The notes beneath the pieces are model-generated. The model was not told the DNA's origin and searched no databases. It worked only from the letters and a program-made list of their open reading frames with translations. Positions 15,879 to 24,060 of a stretch of DNA of 52,938 nucleotides are shown here, piece after piece (within the stretch, counting starts at the first letter, position 1; every line of letters begins with the position of its first letter). The DNA is from Acidimicrobiaceae bacterium (lineage in GTDB: Bacteria > Actinomycetota > Acidimicrobiia > Acidimicrobiales > Aldehydirespiratoraceae). The DNA is taken from NCBI GenBank assembly GCA_009844405.1, contig VYBO01000095.1, positions 1 through 52,938 of the forward strand. Reading direction: 5' to 3'. The translations under genes and the position numbers were made by a program.

Positions 15879-17075
15879 TCAGCCGCCGCGGGCCCAGAGC
15901 TGGCAGGCCAGCGCGATCGCGGTGTAGGTCAGATACGCGACGCCGATCGGCATCACCGAGCCGTCGATGGCCCGGTCGGTGAACGAGGCCAGCAGCGAGC
16001 CCAGCATCCAGGTGCTGACCCCGATCGCCGACGCGGCCGTGCCGGCCATCTCTCCCATCGGTTCCATGGCCAAGGAGACCCCGGACGGGAACACCGCCAC
16101 GTGAATGGCGTTGGCCAGGCTGAACAGCACCAGCCACACCCCGAACGGAGGCAGCCCGCCAGCCGCGACCGTTACTGCGAACAACACGGCCGACACCGCC
16201 GCGAACGCGCTGCCCGCGCCCAGCGTCAGTCGACGGGCGTGTATCCGGTGCAGTAGACGGTTGCTGCTCAGAGCAACGACTGCCGCCACCACGCCTGCCA
16301 CCGTGAAGTAAGGCACGAACCAGCTCGAGCGGTCGTACACGTCGCTGAGTATCAGCTCGGTGCTGCCCAGGTACGCCAGGAAGGCCCCGAAGCCGAACGT
16401 GACCATGAGCGTGTAGCCCAGAGCGGTGCGGTTGGCGATCACGAACCGGAAGCCCGCCAGCATCGGCCCCAGCCGCAGAGGCCGCCGGTGGGCAGGGTCA
16501 AGGGTCTCGTCGAGGCGCAGTATCCACGCCACAGCCGCCAGCGAGGTCACCACCCCGAAGGCCATCACCCAGCGCCATGAGCCGATCACGACCAAGGCCT
16601 TGCCGATGCCCGGTGCGGTGATCGGCGCGATGAAGAAGACCGTCTGGATGAGCGTCATCACCCGGGCCATGGCCGTGCCGGCGAAGCGGTCGCGCACGAT
16701 CGCCTGCGTCAGGACCCGGGGGCCCGCGGCGGCAAACCCCCACACGAAGCGGGCGGTGTACAGAACGCCGAGCGACGGGGCCAGCGCTGCCGCCAGCGCA
16801 GCCGCGGCGTACATCAGCAAGCCTCCGGCGAGCGTCGGCTTGCGCCCCGCTGCGTCGGCGATGGGGCCGTAGAACAGGTGCCCGACCCCCGCACCCATCA
16901 GGAACAGGGTCACGGTGAGCGACAGCCGGGTGGAGTCGTCGTCGAGGCCGAAGGCGGGACGCATCTCCGCGAACGCCGGCAAGGTGATGTCGATCGCCAT
17001 TGCCGACAGGGCGGTCAGCACTCCCATGAGGAGCACGAACTCCCGCTCGCTCATCCGGCGCAGTGGCTCGCTCAC
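15879..17075 (-). CDS. Bcr/CflA-like MFS exporter, second of a tandem pair
   Basis: A 398-residue 12-helix major facilitator. Motif A-like GPIADAAGRKP joins helices 2 and 3, and GFAAAGPRVLTQAIVRDRF is the Bcr/CflA drug-exporter pattern in helices 4-5. GTG 17075 is chosen because it overlaps the stop of the upstream exporter (GTGA); ATG 17054 is the alternative and would lose seven residues. It is about half identical by eye to its neighbour, so the pair arose by duplication. The substrate is unknown; the pair converges with the ATP-grasp cassette, which raises the unproven idea that they export its product. Confidence 0.88.
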   Translation of the reverse strand: MSEPLRRMSEREFVLLMGVLTALSAMAIDITLPAFAEMRPAFGLDDDSTRLSLTVTLFLMGAGVGHLFYGPIADAAGRKPTLAGGLLMYAAAALAAALAPSLGVLYTARFVWGFAAAGPRVLTQAIVRDRFAGTAMARVMTLIQTVFFIAPITAPGIGKALVVIGSWRWVMAFGVVTSLAAVAWILRLDETLDPAHRRPLRLGPMLAGFRFVIANRTALGYTLMVTFGFGAFLAYLGSTELILSDVYDRSSWFVPYFTVAGVVAAVVALSSNRLLHRIHARRLTLGAGSAFAAVSAVLFAVTVAAGGLPPFGVWLVLFSLANAIHVAVFPSGVSLAMEPMGEMAGTAASAIGVSTWMLGSLLASFTDRAIDGSVMPIGVAYLTYTAIALACQLWARGG

Positions 17076-18277
17076 GGCGACGCGTCGGCGCGGGCCCAGA
17101 ACTGGCAGGCCAGCGCTATCAGGCTGTAGACGAGATAGGCGACGCTGATCGGCATGACGGTGTCCTCGATGGCCCGGTCGGTGAAGGAGGCCAGCAGCGC
17201 CCCCAGCATCGACGTGCTGAAGACGATCACCGACGAGGCCGTGCCCGCCAGCTTTCCCATCGGCTCCAGCGCGAGGCTGATGCAGGTCGGGAAGAACGCC
17301 GTGTGGCAGCAGTTGGCCATGCTGAACAGCGCCAGCCACACCAGGAGGCGAGGGACGCCGTTGCCGGCGACGGCGACGCCCAGCAGCGCCGCCGACACCG
17401 CCGAGTAGAGGGTCCCCGCTCCGAGCGCGACCCGTCTCGCCTCGATCGAGCGCAGCACGCGATTGACGCCCACGGCGGTCAGCGCCGCGGCCACGCTCAT
17501 GGCGGTGAAGTACGGAACGAACCACTCCGGCCGGCCGTAAACGGCCGAGAAGATCAGCTCTGTGCTGGCCAGGAACGAGTAGAACGCCGCGAACACGAAG
17601 GTGTTGGCCAGCATGTAGCCGGTGGCGGTGCGGTTGCGGAGCACGGTACGGAATCCGACGAGCACGGCACCGAGTCGCAGGGGCCGGCGGGCCTCCGGCG
17701 CGAGGCTCTCGGCCAGGCGCACCGACCACAGGAGCGCAGCCAGCCCGGTGATCACTCCGAACGCCATCACCCAGCGCCAGGAGCCGAACTCCACCAGGGC
17801 CTTCCCGATGACCGGGGCCACGATCGGCCCGATGAAGAAGACGGCCTGGACCAGTGTCATGACGCGGGCCATGGCTGTCCCGAGGAAGCGGTCCCGGACG
17901 ATGGTCTGGGACAGGGTGCGCGGCCCGGCGGCGGCCAGCCCCCAGGCGAAGCGGCTGGCGTACACGACCGCCAGCGACGGCGCCAGCGCGGCCACCGTGG
18001 CAGCCACCGCATACATGATCGTGCTGGCCAGCACGACCCGCTTGCGTCCGACCGCGTCGGAGATCGGTCCGTAGAACAGCGTGCCGACGGCCACACCCAT
18101 GAAGAACAGGGTCATCGTCAGGGCCAGGCTGGTGGAGTCCTCGGGGAGGTTGAACGCCGCCCGCATCTGTTCGAATGCAGGCAGCAGCATGTCGATGGCC
18201 AGGGCGACCATGGCGCTCAACAGCGCCACGTAGCAGATGAACTCTCTAGGCCCCATGCGGTCGTCCGGGCCATTCAC
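17072..18277 (-). CDS. Bcr/CflA-like MFS exporter, first of a tandem pair
   Basis: A 401-residue 12-helix transporter with GPISDAVGRKR (motif A), GLAAAGPRTLSQTIVRDRF, and SWRWVMAFG after helix 6, all shared with the downstream paralogue. It starts at GTG 18277, and its end overlaps the next start. Tandem half-similar exporters may act as separate pumps or as a heterodimer; the sequence does not decide. The divergent gap to the esterase gene (18278-18417) should hold both promoters. Confidence 0.88.
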   Translation of the reverse strand: MNGPDDRMGPREFICYVALLSAMVALAIDMLLPAFEQMRAAFNLPEDSTSLALTMTLFFMGVAVGTLFYGPISDAVGRKRVVLASTIMYAVAATVAALAPSLAVVYASRFAWGLAAAGPRTLSQTIVRDRFLGTAMARVMTLVQAVFFIGPIVAPVIGKALVEFGSWRWVMAFGVITGLAALLWSVRLAESLAPEARRPLRLGAVLVGFRTVLRNRTATGYMLANTFVFAAFYSFLASTELIFSAVYGRPEWFVPYFTAMSVAAALTAVGVNRVLRSIEARRVALGAGTLYSAVSAALLGVAVAGNGVPRLLVWLALFSMANCCHTAFFPTCISLALEPMGKLAGTASSVIVFSTSMLGALLASFTDRAIEDTVMPISVAYLVYSLIALACQFWARADASP

Positions 18278-18361
18278 GGCGGGGAGTCTGCCCTGACGGT
18301 GGTCGGCAACCCCCCAGCGGGCCTCATCCGGCTCGTTGCCTTGCGGTCCGGCCGGAGACGT

Positions 18362-18367
18362 TAGGGT
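18362..18367 (+). promoter_or_regulatory. Putative -10 (TAGGGT) of the esterase gene
   Basis: TAGGGT on the plus strand about 50 bases before the start at 18418, which has its own GGAG site. The hexamer is identical to those before 10755 and 24061. Confidence 0.35.
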
Positions 18368-18417
18368 TCGGCCGTCTAGCGCCGGTCCGGACCCGGCCCG
18401 CGAGATCGGAGATGTCC

Positions 18418-19500
18418 ATGGACACCACCACGACTGTGCAGTTCAACCTTCCCGGACGGCTGGGTGATCCCGAGATGACACTGGCCACCGACCCCCGCGC
18501 AGATCCACGCATGGTGGCGGCGCTCGAGCCGCTGGGCCTGGCCGGGCGGGCCGATCCCGTCCCCCTCACCGGCGAGTCGTCGTTGGAGGACATCCGAGCC
18601 CTGGCGGCCCTGGGCGAGCCGGGTTTCGAGCAACTCTTCGACATCCTGTTCGAGGCGCTGCCTCCCGTCGAGGGCGTGGAGTCGCGCACCGAGGTTATCT
18701 CCGGCGTCGATAGCAACGACATCAGCCTCTATATCCACCGTCCGACCGGCAGCGCCGGCCCGCGTCCGGGAATCCTGCACATCCACGGTGGGGGCATGGT
18801 GATCCTGTCCGCCACGGGCGCCTCCTACCGGCGCTGGCGCGACGAGCTGGCGGCGCTGGATCTGGTCGTGATCGGGATTGAGTTCCGCAACGCGGCCGGG
18901 GCGCTCGGCTGCCATCCGTTCCCCGCAGCCCTGAACGACTGCACCTCGGCGCTGGAATGGATGCACGCCCGCCGGGACGAACTCGGGCTGTCCCAGCTCG
19001 TGGTGTCGGGCGAGTCCGGCGGCGGCAACCTCACTCTGGCCACGTCGCTCAAGGCCCGCCGCGAAGGCCGTCTCGACCGGATCGACGGCGTGTACGCCCA
19101 GTGCCCCTACATCTCGGGCACCTACGCCGGCCTGCCGCCTGAGCTGCCGTCGCTGCAGGAGAACGACGGGTACTTCATCGCCAACGACATGATGGGCTAC
19201 TTCGTGGAGGCCTACGACCCGGGCGCAGCCAACCTGACCAACCCGCTGGCCTGGCCATGGCACGCCTCGGTGGACGATCTGGTCGGCATGCCGCCCCATG
19301 TGATCTCCGTGAACGAGCTCGACCCGCTGCGCGACGAGGGGCTCGACTATTACCGCAAGCTGGTGCAGGCTGGCGTGCCCACTTTCTGTCGCACCGTCAA
19401 CGGCACCTGCCACTCCGGCGACCTGCTGATGCCGGGCGCCATGCCCGAGGTGTACGCCGCCTCGGTCCGCGACCTCGCCACCTTCGCCCACGAACTCTGA
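18418..19500 (+). CDS. Alpha/beta hydrolase fold-3 esterase/lipase (HSL family)
   Basis: A 360-residue carboxylester hydrolase. It has the HSL-family oxyanion motif HIHGGGM (near residue 122), the nucleophile elbow GESGGGN (Ser near 201), an acidic residue in NELDPLRDEG and His in GTCHSGD near the C-terminus. A roughly 100-residue N-terminal cap precedes the fold. ATG 18418 is chosen because GGAG (18408-18411) is spaced 6 bases from it; ATG 18412 abuts the site. Natural substrate unknown. A GAATTGGCAGC hairpin 10 bases after the stop may terminate the message. Confidence 0.9.
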   Translation: MDTTTTVQFNLPGRLGDPEMTLATDPRADPRMVAALEPLGLAGRADPVPLTGESSLEDIRALAALGEPGFEQLFDILFEALPPVEGVESRTEVISGVDSNDISLYIHRPTGSAGPRPGILHIHGGGMVILSATGASYRRWRDELAALDLVVIGIEFRNAAGALGCHPFPAALNDCTSALEWMHARRDELGLSQLVVSGESGGGNLTLATSLKARREGRLDRIDGVYAQCPYISGTYAGLPPELPSLQENDGYFIANDMMGYFVEAYDPGAANLTNPLAWPWHASVDDLVGMPPHVISVNELDPLRDEGLDYYRKLVQAGVPTFCRTVNGTCHSGDLLMPGAMPEVYAASVRDLATFAHEL

Positions 19501-19509
19501 CCCGGGTCC

Positions 19510-19558
19510 GAATTGGCAGCGGAGGGTGCCGAAATGGGCGCTGAGCGCTGCCAATTCG
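19510..19558. repeat. GAATTGGCAGC hairpin repeat, copy 3
   Basis: Palindrome with arms GAATTGGCAGC and GCTGCCAATTC, just after the esterase stop codon. The inner part has diverged from copies 1 and 2 while the outer arms are kept, so the structure rather than the loop sequence appears conserved. Confidence 0.8.
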
Positions 19559-19593
19559 CGTAGCAGGGCGCGGCCGGCGCGGGTCGGCCCGGA

Positions 19594-19599
19594 TACCGT
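19594..19599 (+). promoter_or_regulatory. Putative -10 (TACCGT) of the amidohydrolase gene
   Basis: TACCGT lies 6 bases before GTG 19606; leaderless spacing. Confidence 0.4.
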
Positions 19600-19605
19600 G
19601 AGGCT

Positions 19606-21288
19606 GTGCGGCAACTGATCACCGATGCGCTGATCGTCGCCGGCGACGGGGCCACCGAGCCCTGTCGCGGTGATGCGCTGATCGACGGTGACCGGGTCGT
19701 CCATCTGGGCGAGGTGCCCCCCAGCGCAGCCGCCGGAGCGGAACGCGCCATCGATGCCGATGGCCGGGTGCTGGCTCCCGGCTTCGTGGACACCCACAAC
19801 CACGGTGCCCTGGCCGGCACCCGTGTCGGCGAGCACGGCATCCCCATCAGCTGCGAGATGGCCGTGCGGGGCGGTGTCACCAAGCGGATCTGCGGCGTGG
19901 ACGGTCTGTCCCCCGCGCCGGTGGCGCCCGATCAGCGAGCCGAGTACGCCGCGCAGCTCGCCCCCCTCGACGGTATGGCGGGAGCGGCGGGCGATCCCGA
20001 CGGCGACGACCCCGCCGGCGGCGGCCGGTGGCCCTGGACGACGATGGAGGAGTTCCTGCGGTGGCACGCCGGCCGGTCGGTCACCGACCTGGGGATGCAC
20101 CTGGGCCACAGCGCGGTGCGGCGCACGGTCATGGGCAACCTCGACCGGACGGCCGACGACCCCCAGATCCGGGATATGGCCGAGGTGGTGCGCCGGGAGG
20201 CGCCCTGGTGCCTGGGCCTCTCCACCGGGCTCGTCTACAACCCGGCCGTGTACTCCGACCAGCGGGAGATCACCGCCCTGGTGCGGGCGTTCAATGAGGT
20301 CAAACCGGGCGCCCTGTACCCCCACCTGCGGTCGGAGAGCGATGACATCATCGAGGCTCTCAATGAGGTGATCACCGCCGCGGTCGAGGGCGGGGGCGGC
20401 TACTGCAGCGAGCACTCCAAGATCGCGGGCCGCCGCAACTGGGACCGGTTCGGCGACGTGGCGACCAAACTCGACGACGCGGCCGGCTCGGTGCCGACCC
20501 TGGGCAACATGTACCCCTATACCGCGGGCAGCACCACCGCCGACGCGCTGTTCCCGCCGGAGGTGCGCTCCGGCACCCGAGCCGAGTTCATGGCCCGGCT
20601 GACCGACGACGACGTGCGCCGATTCGCCTTCGAGAAGATCTACGCCGACAGCTCCGGCTGGGACAACTTCGTGGCCTTCTGCGGCGGGTTGGAAGGCGTC
20701 CAGATCGCGGGGGTGCTCGAGGGCGTGGGCGACGACTTCCTGGGCAAGCGCTTCTCGGATGTCGTGCTGGCCGCAGGGGTGACCGACATGAACTCGATGG
20801 AGGCCCACGACGCGGTCTGCGACTTCTTCCTTCACAACCGGGGCGAGGTGTCCATCATCAGCCACTACGGCAACGAGGCCACCGTGGAGAAGTTCTTCCG
20901 CCGCCCGAACATGGCGCTGTGCACCGACGGGCTGATGCCGGGACCGGGCCAGAAGCCCCACCCCCGATCGCTGGGATCCTTCCCCAAGGCGCTGCGCATG
21001 GCCCGGGAGTTGGGCATCGGTGTGGCCGAGATCGTGCACCGGCTGGCGGTGCTGCCGTGCGTGTTCATGGGCCTGCCGAGCCCAGTGCTTCGAGAGGGAG
21101 CGGACGCCTCACTGGTGCTGTTCGACTGGGACCGGGTCACCGAGCGCAACAGCTACGAGGATCCGCTGGTGCCGCCCGACGGCATCGACGCGGTGTGGGT
21201 GCACGGGGACCTGGTGCAGCACGACGGCCGCATTCACCCGCCCAAGGTCTTCGGCGGCCGCCACCTGCTCACCCCTCCGGCGGACTGA
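19606..21288 (+). CDS. N-acyl-D-amino-acid deacylase family amidohydrolase
   Basis: Zinc amidohydrolase of 560 residues that probably removes N-acyl groups from D-amino acids or related amides. Metal ligands are visible: GFVDTHNH near residue 65 (HxH), the LSTGLVYNPAVYS block with a downstream HLRSESDD His, SEHSKIAG (His), and CTDGLMPGPGQKPHPRS near residue 440 with the late Asp. The C-terminal DASLVLFDWDRV is the usual beta-sandwich closure. It is longer than typical D-aminoacylases (about 480-500) because of an insert at about 100-145. The GTG start is supported by the promoter spacing. It stands alone; no permease for its substrate is adjacent. Confidence 0.87.
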   Translation: MRQLITDALIVAGDGATEPCRGDALIDGDRVVHLGEVPPSAAAGAERAIDADGRVLAPGFVDTHNHGALAGTRVGEHGIPISCEMAVRGGVTKRICGVDGLSPAPVAPDQRAEYAAQLAPLDGMAGAAGDPDGDDPAGGGRWPWTTMEEFLRWHAGRSVTDLGMHLGHSAVRRTVMGNLDRTADDPQIRDMAEVVRREAPWCLGLSTGLVYNPAVYSDQREITALVRAFNEVKPGALYPHLRSESDDIIEALNEVITAAVEGGGGYCSEHSKIAGRRNWDRFGDVATKLDDAAGSVPTLGNMYPYTAGSTTADALFPPEVRSGTRAEFMARLTDDDVRRFAFEKIYADSSGWDNFVAFCGGLEGVQIAGVLEGVGDDFLGKRFSDVVLAAGVTDMNSMEAHDAVCDFFLHNRGEVSIISHYGNEATVEKFFRRPNMALCTDGLMPGPGQKPHPRSLGSFPKALRMARELGIGVAEIVHRLAVLPCVFMGLPSPVLREGADASLVLFDWDRVTERNSYEDPLVPPDGIDAVWVHGDLVQHDGRIHPPKVFGGRHLLTPPAD

Positions 21289-21385
21289 CCTCCTGAGCTG
21301 GGCTGGCCAGGGCGAACTTCTGTCAAGAATCCACCGCAGAGGCGGAAACATGCAGGTTGTTCGGTCGTCGAGCGGCCGAGCGGCG

Positions 21386-21913
21386 CTAGTCCGCCGGATG
21401 GTTGATCAGGTGGGTGGCCGCGCTGTCGAAGTGGTCGAACATGGCGGCCCGGATCTCGTCAGGCAGTGGACGCCCGGTGCCGTCGGCGATGGTGGCGGCG
21501 TCGAGCGAGGCGGTCATGTGCGCCATCCAGGCGTCGCGCTCGGCGGGGCCGATGGCGAAGGGGAAGTGCCGCATCCGCAGGCGGGGGTGGCCGCGCTCCT
21601 CGCTGTAGTGGGGTGGCCCGCCCCAGTACTGGGCCAGGAAGCCAGCCAGCCTCCGCCGGGACGGCCCCATGCCGCGCGGGTACATGGGACGCAGCAGCGG
21701 GTCGTCCTCGACCGCGTCGTAGAAGCGGTCGACAAGCTCGTCGAAGAACCGCTGGCCTCCCACGATCTCGTACACCGTCGGCGGAGCCTGCATGGCCTCG
21801 CGCAACGACCCCTTCAGGTTCACCCCCGCCGAGAAGCTCTCGTCGTCGCCCTTTGCAGGCTCGCCACGGCCGCGGCCGGTGCCCGGCGTGTCGGCGTCGG
21901 GCTCGATGGTCAC
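21386..21913 (-). CDS. Truncated haemoglobin, group II (GlbO-like)
   Basis: A 175-residue protein with a 2-on-2 globin fold preceded by a roughly 45-residue disordered N-terminus. The globin begins at YEIVGGQRFFDELVDRFYDAVEDDP; the B-helix FY is the distal Tyr region. FLAQYWGGPPHYSEERGHPRLRMRHFPF gives the group II Trp (G8) and the proximal His. It binds haem and could handle O2, NO or peroxides. GTG 21913 is chosen because it overlaps the stop of the upstream oxygenase gene (GTGA). Translational coupling to a haem-dependent oxygenase suggests a shared redox or oxygen-delivery task. Confidence 0.92.
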   Translation of the reverse strand: MTIEPDADTPGTGRGRGEPAKGDDESFSAGVNLKGSLREAMQAPPTVYEIVGGQRFFDELVDRFYDAVEDDPLLRPMYPRGMGPSRRRLAGFLAQYWGGPPHYSEERGHPRLRMRHFPFAIGPAERDAWMAHMTASLDAATIADGTGRPLPDEIRAAMFDHFDSAATHLINHPAD

Positions 21914-22806
21914 GGTCGGGGCATCTCCCGGAACTTGGACGGATCGTAGGGGGCGCCGCAGCGGTCCAGGGCCGCACGCCATGAGGGGCTGTTGCGGAGT
22001 CCCCAGCGCAGGAACGTCAGCAGCGTGGTCGTGGTCAGGCGGGCGCCGGGGCGGGACTCGAGGCCGAGCACGCTGGTCAGCTCCGGGGGCATGGTGCTGA
22101 TCGCTCCCCGCATCAGCACTCCGTAGCCGAGCCTCTGGCGGGCGGGCAGGGGCGGCTGCCGCAGGAAGTCCACCGCCGACCGCATCCCGGGGCTGGGCGC
22201 CAGCGCGGGATGGGAGCGGACCCAGCCGTGCAGCTCCGCCGCGGTCTGGGGCAGGGGAGCGGCCCCGAGCATTGCTCCCACCTGCGACTGCTCCACCACG
22301 AACCGGTCGGCTTCGGCCTCGGTGAGCCCCGGGCCGAACTCGCGGTACGACACCAGGAACGACTCGGTGAGGGTGTTGTGCACCCAGGCGGCCAGCTCCG
22401 GCATGGTGGCGTCATAAGCGAGGCCCCGGTGCGATGTGCCGCTCACGCCTTGGTGGGCGGCCCTTACGCGGTCTACCGCCTCCTCCACCTCGGGCATGGC
22501 GCCGAAGGTTGCCGACGTCACGTAGAAGGCGGTGCGGTTGAGGCGCCCCATGGGGTCGTCGCGGTAGCGGCTGTGGTCGTCGACGCCGGCCACCGCCTCG
22601 GGATGGGCCGCTTGGATCAGCAGCGCCCGGATGGCTCCCACGAACACGCTCACGTCGCCGATCGCCTTCCAGCTCACCGAGCCCGGCCCGCACAGTCCGG
22701 CGTCGCCGGGATAGTCGGCGGTGCGCTGCAGGGGCATCTCGCCGTGGGAGAACAGCCCGCTGACCGAGGCCCCCAGCCGCGCCCGGTAGCGCTGCAGCAT
22801 GTCCAT
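21910..22806 (-). CDS. MpaB/rubber-oxygenase-like (DUF2236) haem oxygenase domain protein
   Basis: A 298-residue protein of the oxygenase MpaB / latex-clearing protein superfamily. Recognisable elements are AIRALLIQAAHPEAVAGVDDHSRYRDDPMGRLNRTAFYVTSATFG, with the family's invariant His and Arg residues, and AWVHNTLTESFLVSYREFGPGL, which contains the second conserved His. In Lcp this fold binds haem b and cleaves polyisoprene; most bacterial members have no known substrate. No signal peptide is present, so it is cytoplasmic. The start is ATG 22806, with TAGCGT 6 bases upstream. Confidence 0.88.
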   Translation of the reverse strand: MDMLQRYRARLGASVSGLFSHGEMPLQRTADYPGDAGLCGPGSVSWKAIGDVSVFVGAIRALLIQAAHPEAVAGVDDHSRYRDDPMGRLNRTAFYVTSATFGAMPEVEEAVDRVRAAHQGVSGTSHRGLAYDATMPELAAWVHNTLTESFLVSYREFGPGLTEAEADRFVVEQSQVGAMLGAAPLPQTAAELHGWVRSHPALAPSPGMRSAVDFLRQPPLPARQRLGYGVLMRGAISTMPPELTSVLGLESRPGARLTTTTLLTFLRWGLRNSPSWRAALDRCGAPYDPSKFREMPRP

Positions 22807-22812
22807 GCCCGC

Positions 22813-22818
22813 ACGCTA
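22813..22818 (-). promoter_or_regulatory. Putative -10 (TAGCGT) of the oxygenase/haemoglobin pair
   Basis: TAGCGT on the minus strand, 6 bases before ATG 22806; leaderless spacing. The rest of the 148-base divergent region shows no clear structure. Confidence 0.4.
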
Positions 22819-22954
22819 CTGCCGTCGCCGTAGCGGAGCGTCCGCCGGCTGGATGCAGTCAGCGCGGCATCGGCAGCGGGCGTGCCGGCAATGACGGACG
22901 TCACACCCTCATGGTTGTATGGACCGCAGCGACAACGGCAGCAGCGAGGTTCCA

Positions 22955-23998
22955 ATGACTGAGGACACGGCCGACCAAGCGACCAGTTCCGGCAACGATG
23001 CCGCGGAGCCAGGCGAGGCAGTACCGAGCCTGTTCGTCCAGGCGTTGTGGGGATCCGACGGGCCGCCCGAGGACGCCGCCACCGCCCAGGCCTGGAGGAC
23101 CACGCCAATCCGGGCGCCGGTGAGGCTGCCGCCGCCGCCGATGATGCTGTCGCAGGCCGACATGCAGGCCGTCGCCCGCGGCTACGTGCCGATGGACATG
23201 AACGACAAGTGGCTCGCCTACATGGAGGACGACCGGCTGTACCTGCACCGGAGCTGGACGGGCAACGGCATCTACGAGGTCGTCTTCGCGGCCAAAGAAA
23301 CCAACATCGGAACCTCGGCCTTCGTGCCCACGTCGGCCGTGATCGAGAGCGACCCCGAGCACGGCAGGGGAGATTTCGACCCCGACAACATCAACTACCA
23401 GCAGGAGATGGACGGTCTGCGGGATCTGATTCTGCACGTTTCCGGCGAGCCGACGCCCCCCTTGCTGCCAACGATCACTTCGCGCCGGCCCGCCCTTGAG
23501 GCCGTAGTGGGCGACGTCGCGGACGAAGACGTCGATGCCATCGTCAATTCGGCCAACAAGGACCTCGCCCCCGGGAAGGGCGTCAACGGCGCGGTCCATC
23601 GCGGCGCCGGCCCCGAGCTCATGGCGCACACCATCGCACTCGGTGGCTGCACCGTCGGGGAGGCCAAGATCACGCAGGGCTTCGGACTGTCGGCCGATTG
23701 GATCATCCACACCGTGGCGCCGCGCTGGCATGACGGAACCGACGGCGAGCCGCTTCTGCTCGGGTGGTGCTACCAGGCCTGCCTGGCCTGCGCCGACGAG
23801 GTCGCTGCCGAGAGCGTGGCCTTTCCCGCCCTCGGCGCCGGCGCCCGCGGCTTTCCGCCGAGGGAGGCCGCACGGATCGCCGTGGCGGCCGTGCGCGCCG
23901 CGTCGACCCTGGTCCGCAAAGTACGTTTCGTTTGCTTCGACGGGCCGACGCTCCGAGAATTCGACTCCGCGATTCGCGAACACGCCGAAGACGCGTAG
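22955..23998 (+). CDS. Macrodomain protein with an N-terminal NDKW-type domain
   Basis: A 347-residue protein. The C-terminal half (about 175-340) is a macrodomain that binds or hydrolyses ADP-ribose derivatives. VDAIVNSANKDLAPGKGVNGAVHRGAG carries the NSANK and G-rich ADP-ribose loops. GLSADWIIHTVAPRW and VAFPALGAGARGFPPREAARI complete it. The N-terminal half has NDKWLAYMEDDRLYLHRSWTGNGIYEVVFAA, a compact beta-rich module seen fused to or beside macrodomains; its function is not known. The first 60 residues look disordered. ATG 22955 has GAGG (22946-22949) 5 bases upstream; ATG 22919 is an alternative without such a site. It lies 62 bases before a large methyltransferase gene on the same strand. 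Confidence 0.85.
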   Translation: MTEDTADQATSSGNDAAEPGEAVPSLFVQALWGSDGPPEDAATAQAWRTTPIRAPVRLPPPPMMLSQADMQAVARGYVPMDMNDKWLAYMEDDRLYLHRSWTGNGIYEVVFAAKETNIGTSAFVPTSAVIESDPEHGRGDFDPDNINYQQEMDGLRDLILHVSGEPTPPLLPTITSRRPALEAVVGDVADEDVDAIVNSANKDLAPGKGVNGAVHRGAGPELMAHTIALGGCTVGEAKITQGFGLSADWIIHTVAPRWHDGTDGEPLLLGWCYQACLACADEVAAESVAFPALGAGARGFPPREAARIAVAAVRAASTLVRKVRFVCFDGPTLREFDSAIREHAEDA

Positions 23999-24048
23999 GC
24001 CCCGAGGCTCGCGAGGCGGGAATGCGCTGGCGTGCCTCAGCACGAAGC

Positions 24049-24054
24049 TAGGGT
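24049..24054 (+). promoter_or_regulatory. Putative -10 (TAGGGT) of the methyltransferase gene
   Basis: TAGGGT lies 6 bases before GTG 24061. Its presence suggests that the methyltransferase can be transcribed independently of the macrodomain gene. Confidence 0.45.
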
Positions 24055-24060
24055 CGTTTC

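Noticed and set aside
22955..23998. DarG antitoxin of a DarTG system
   Set aside because: The macrodomain is C-terminal rather than N-terminal and no DarT-like ADP-ribosyltransferase is adjacent.
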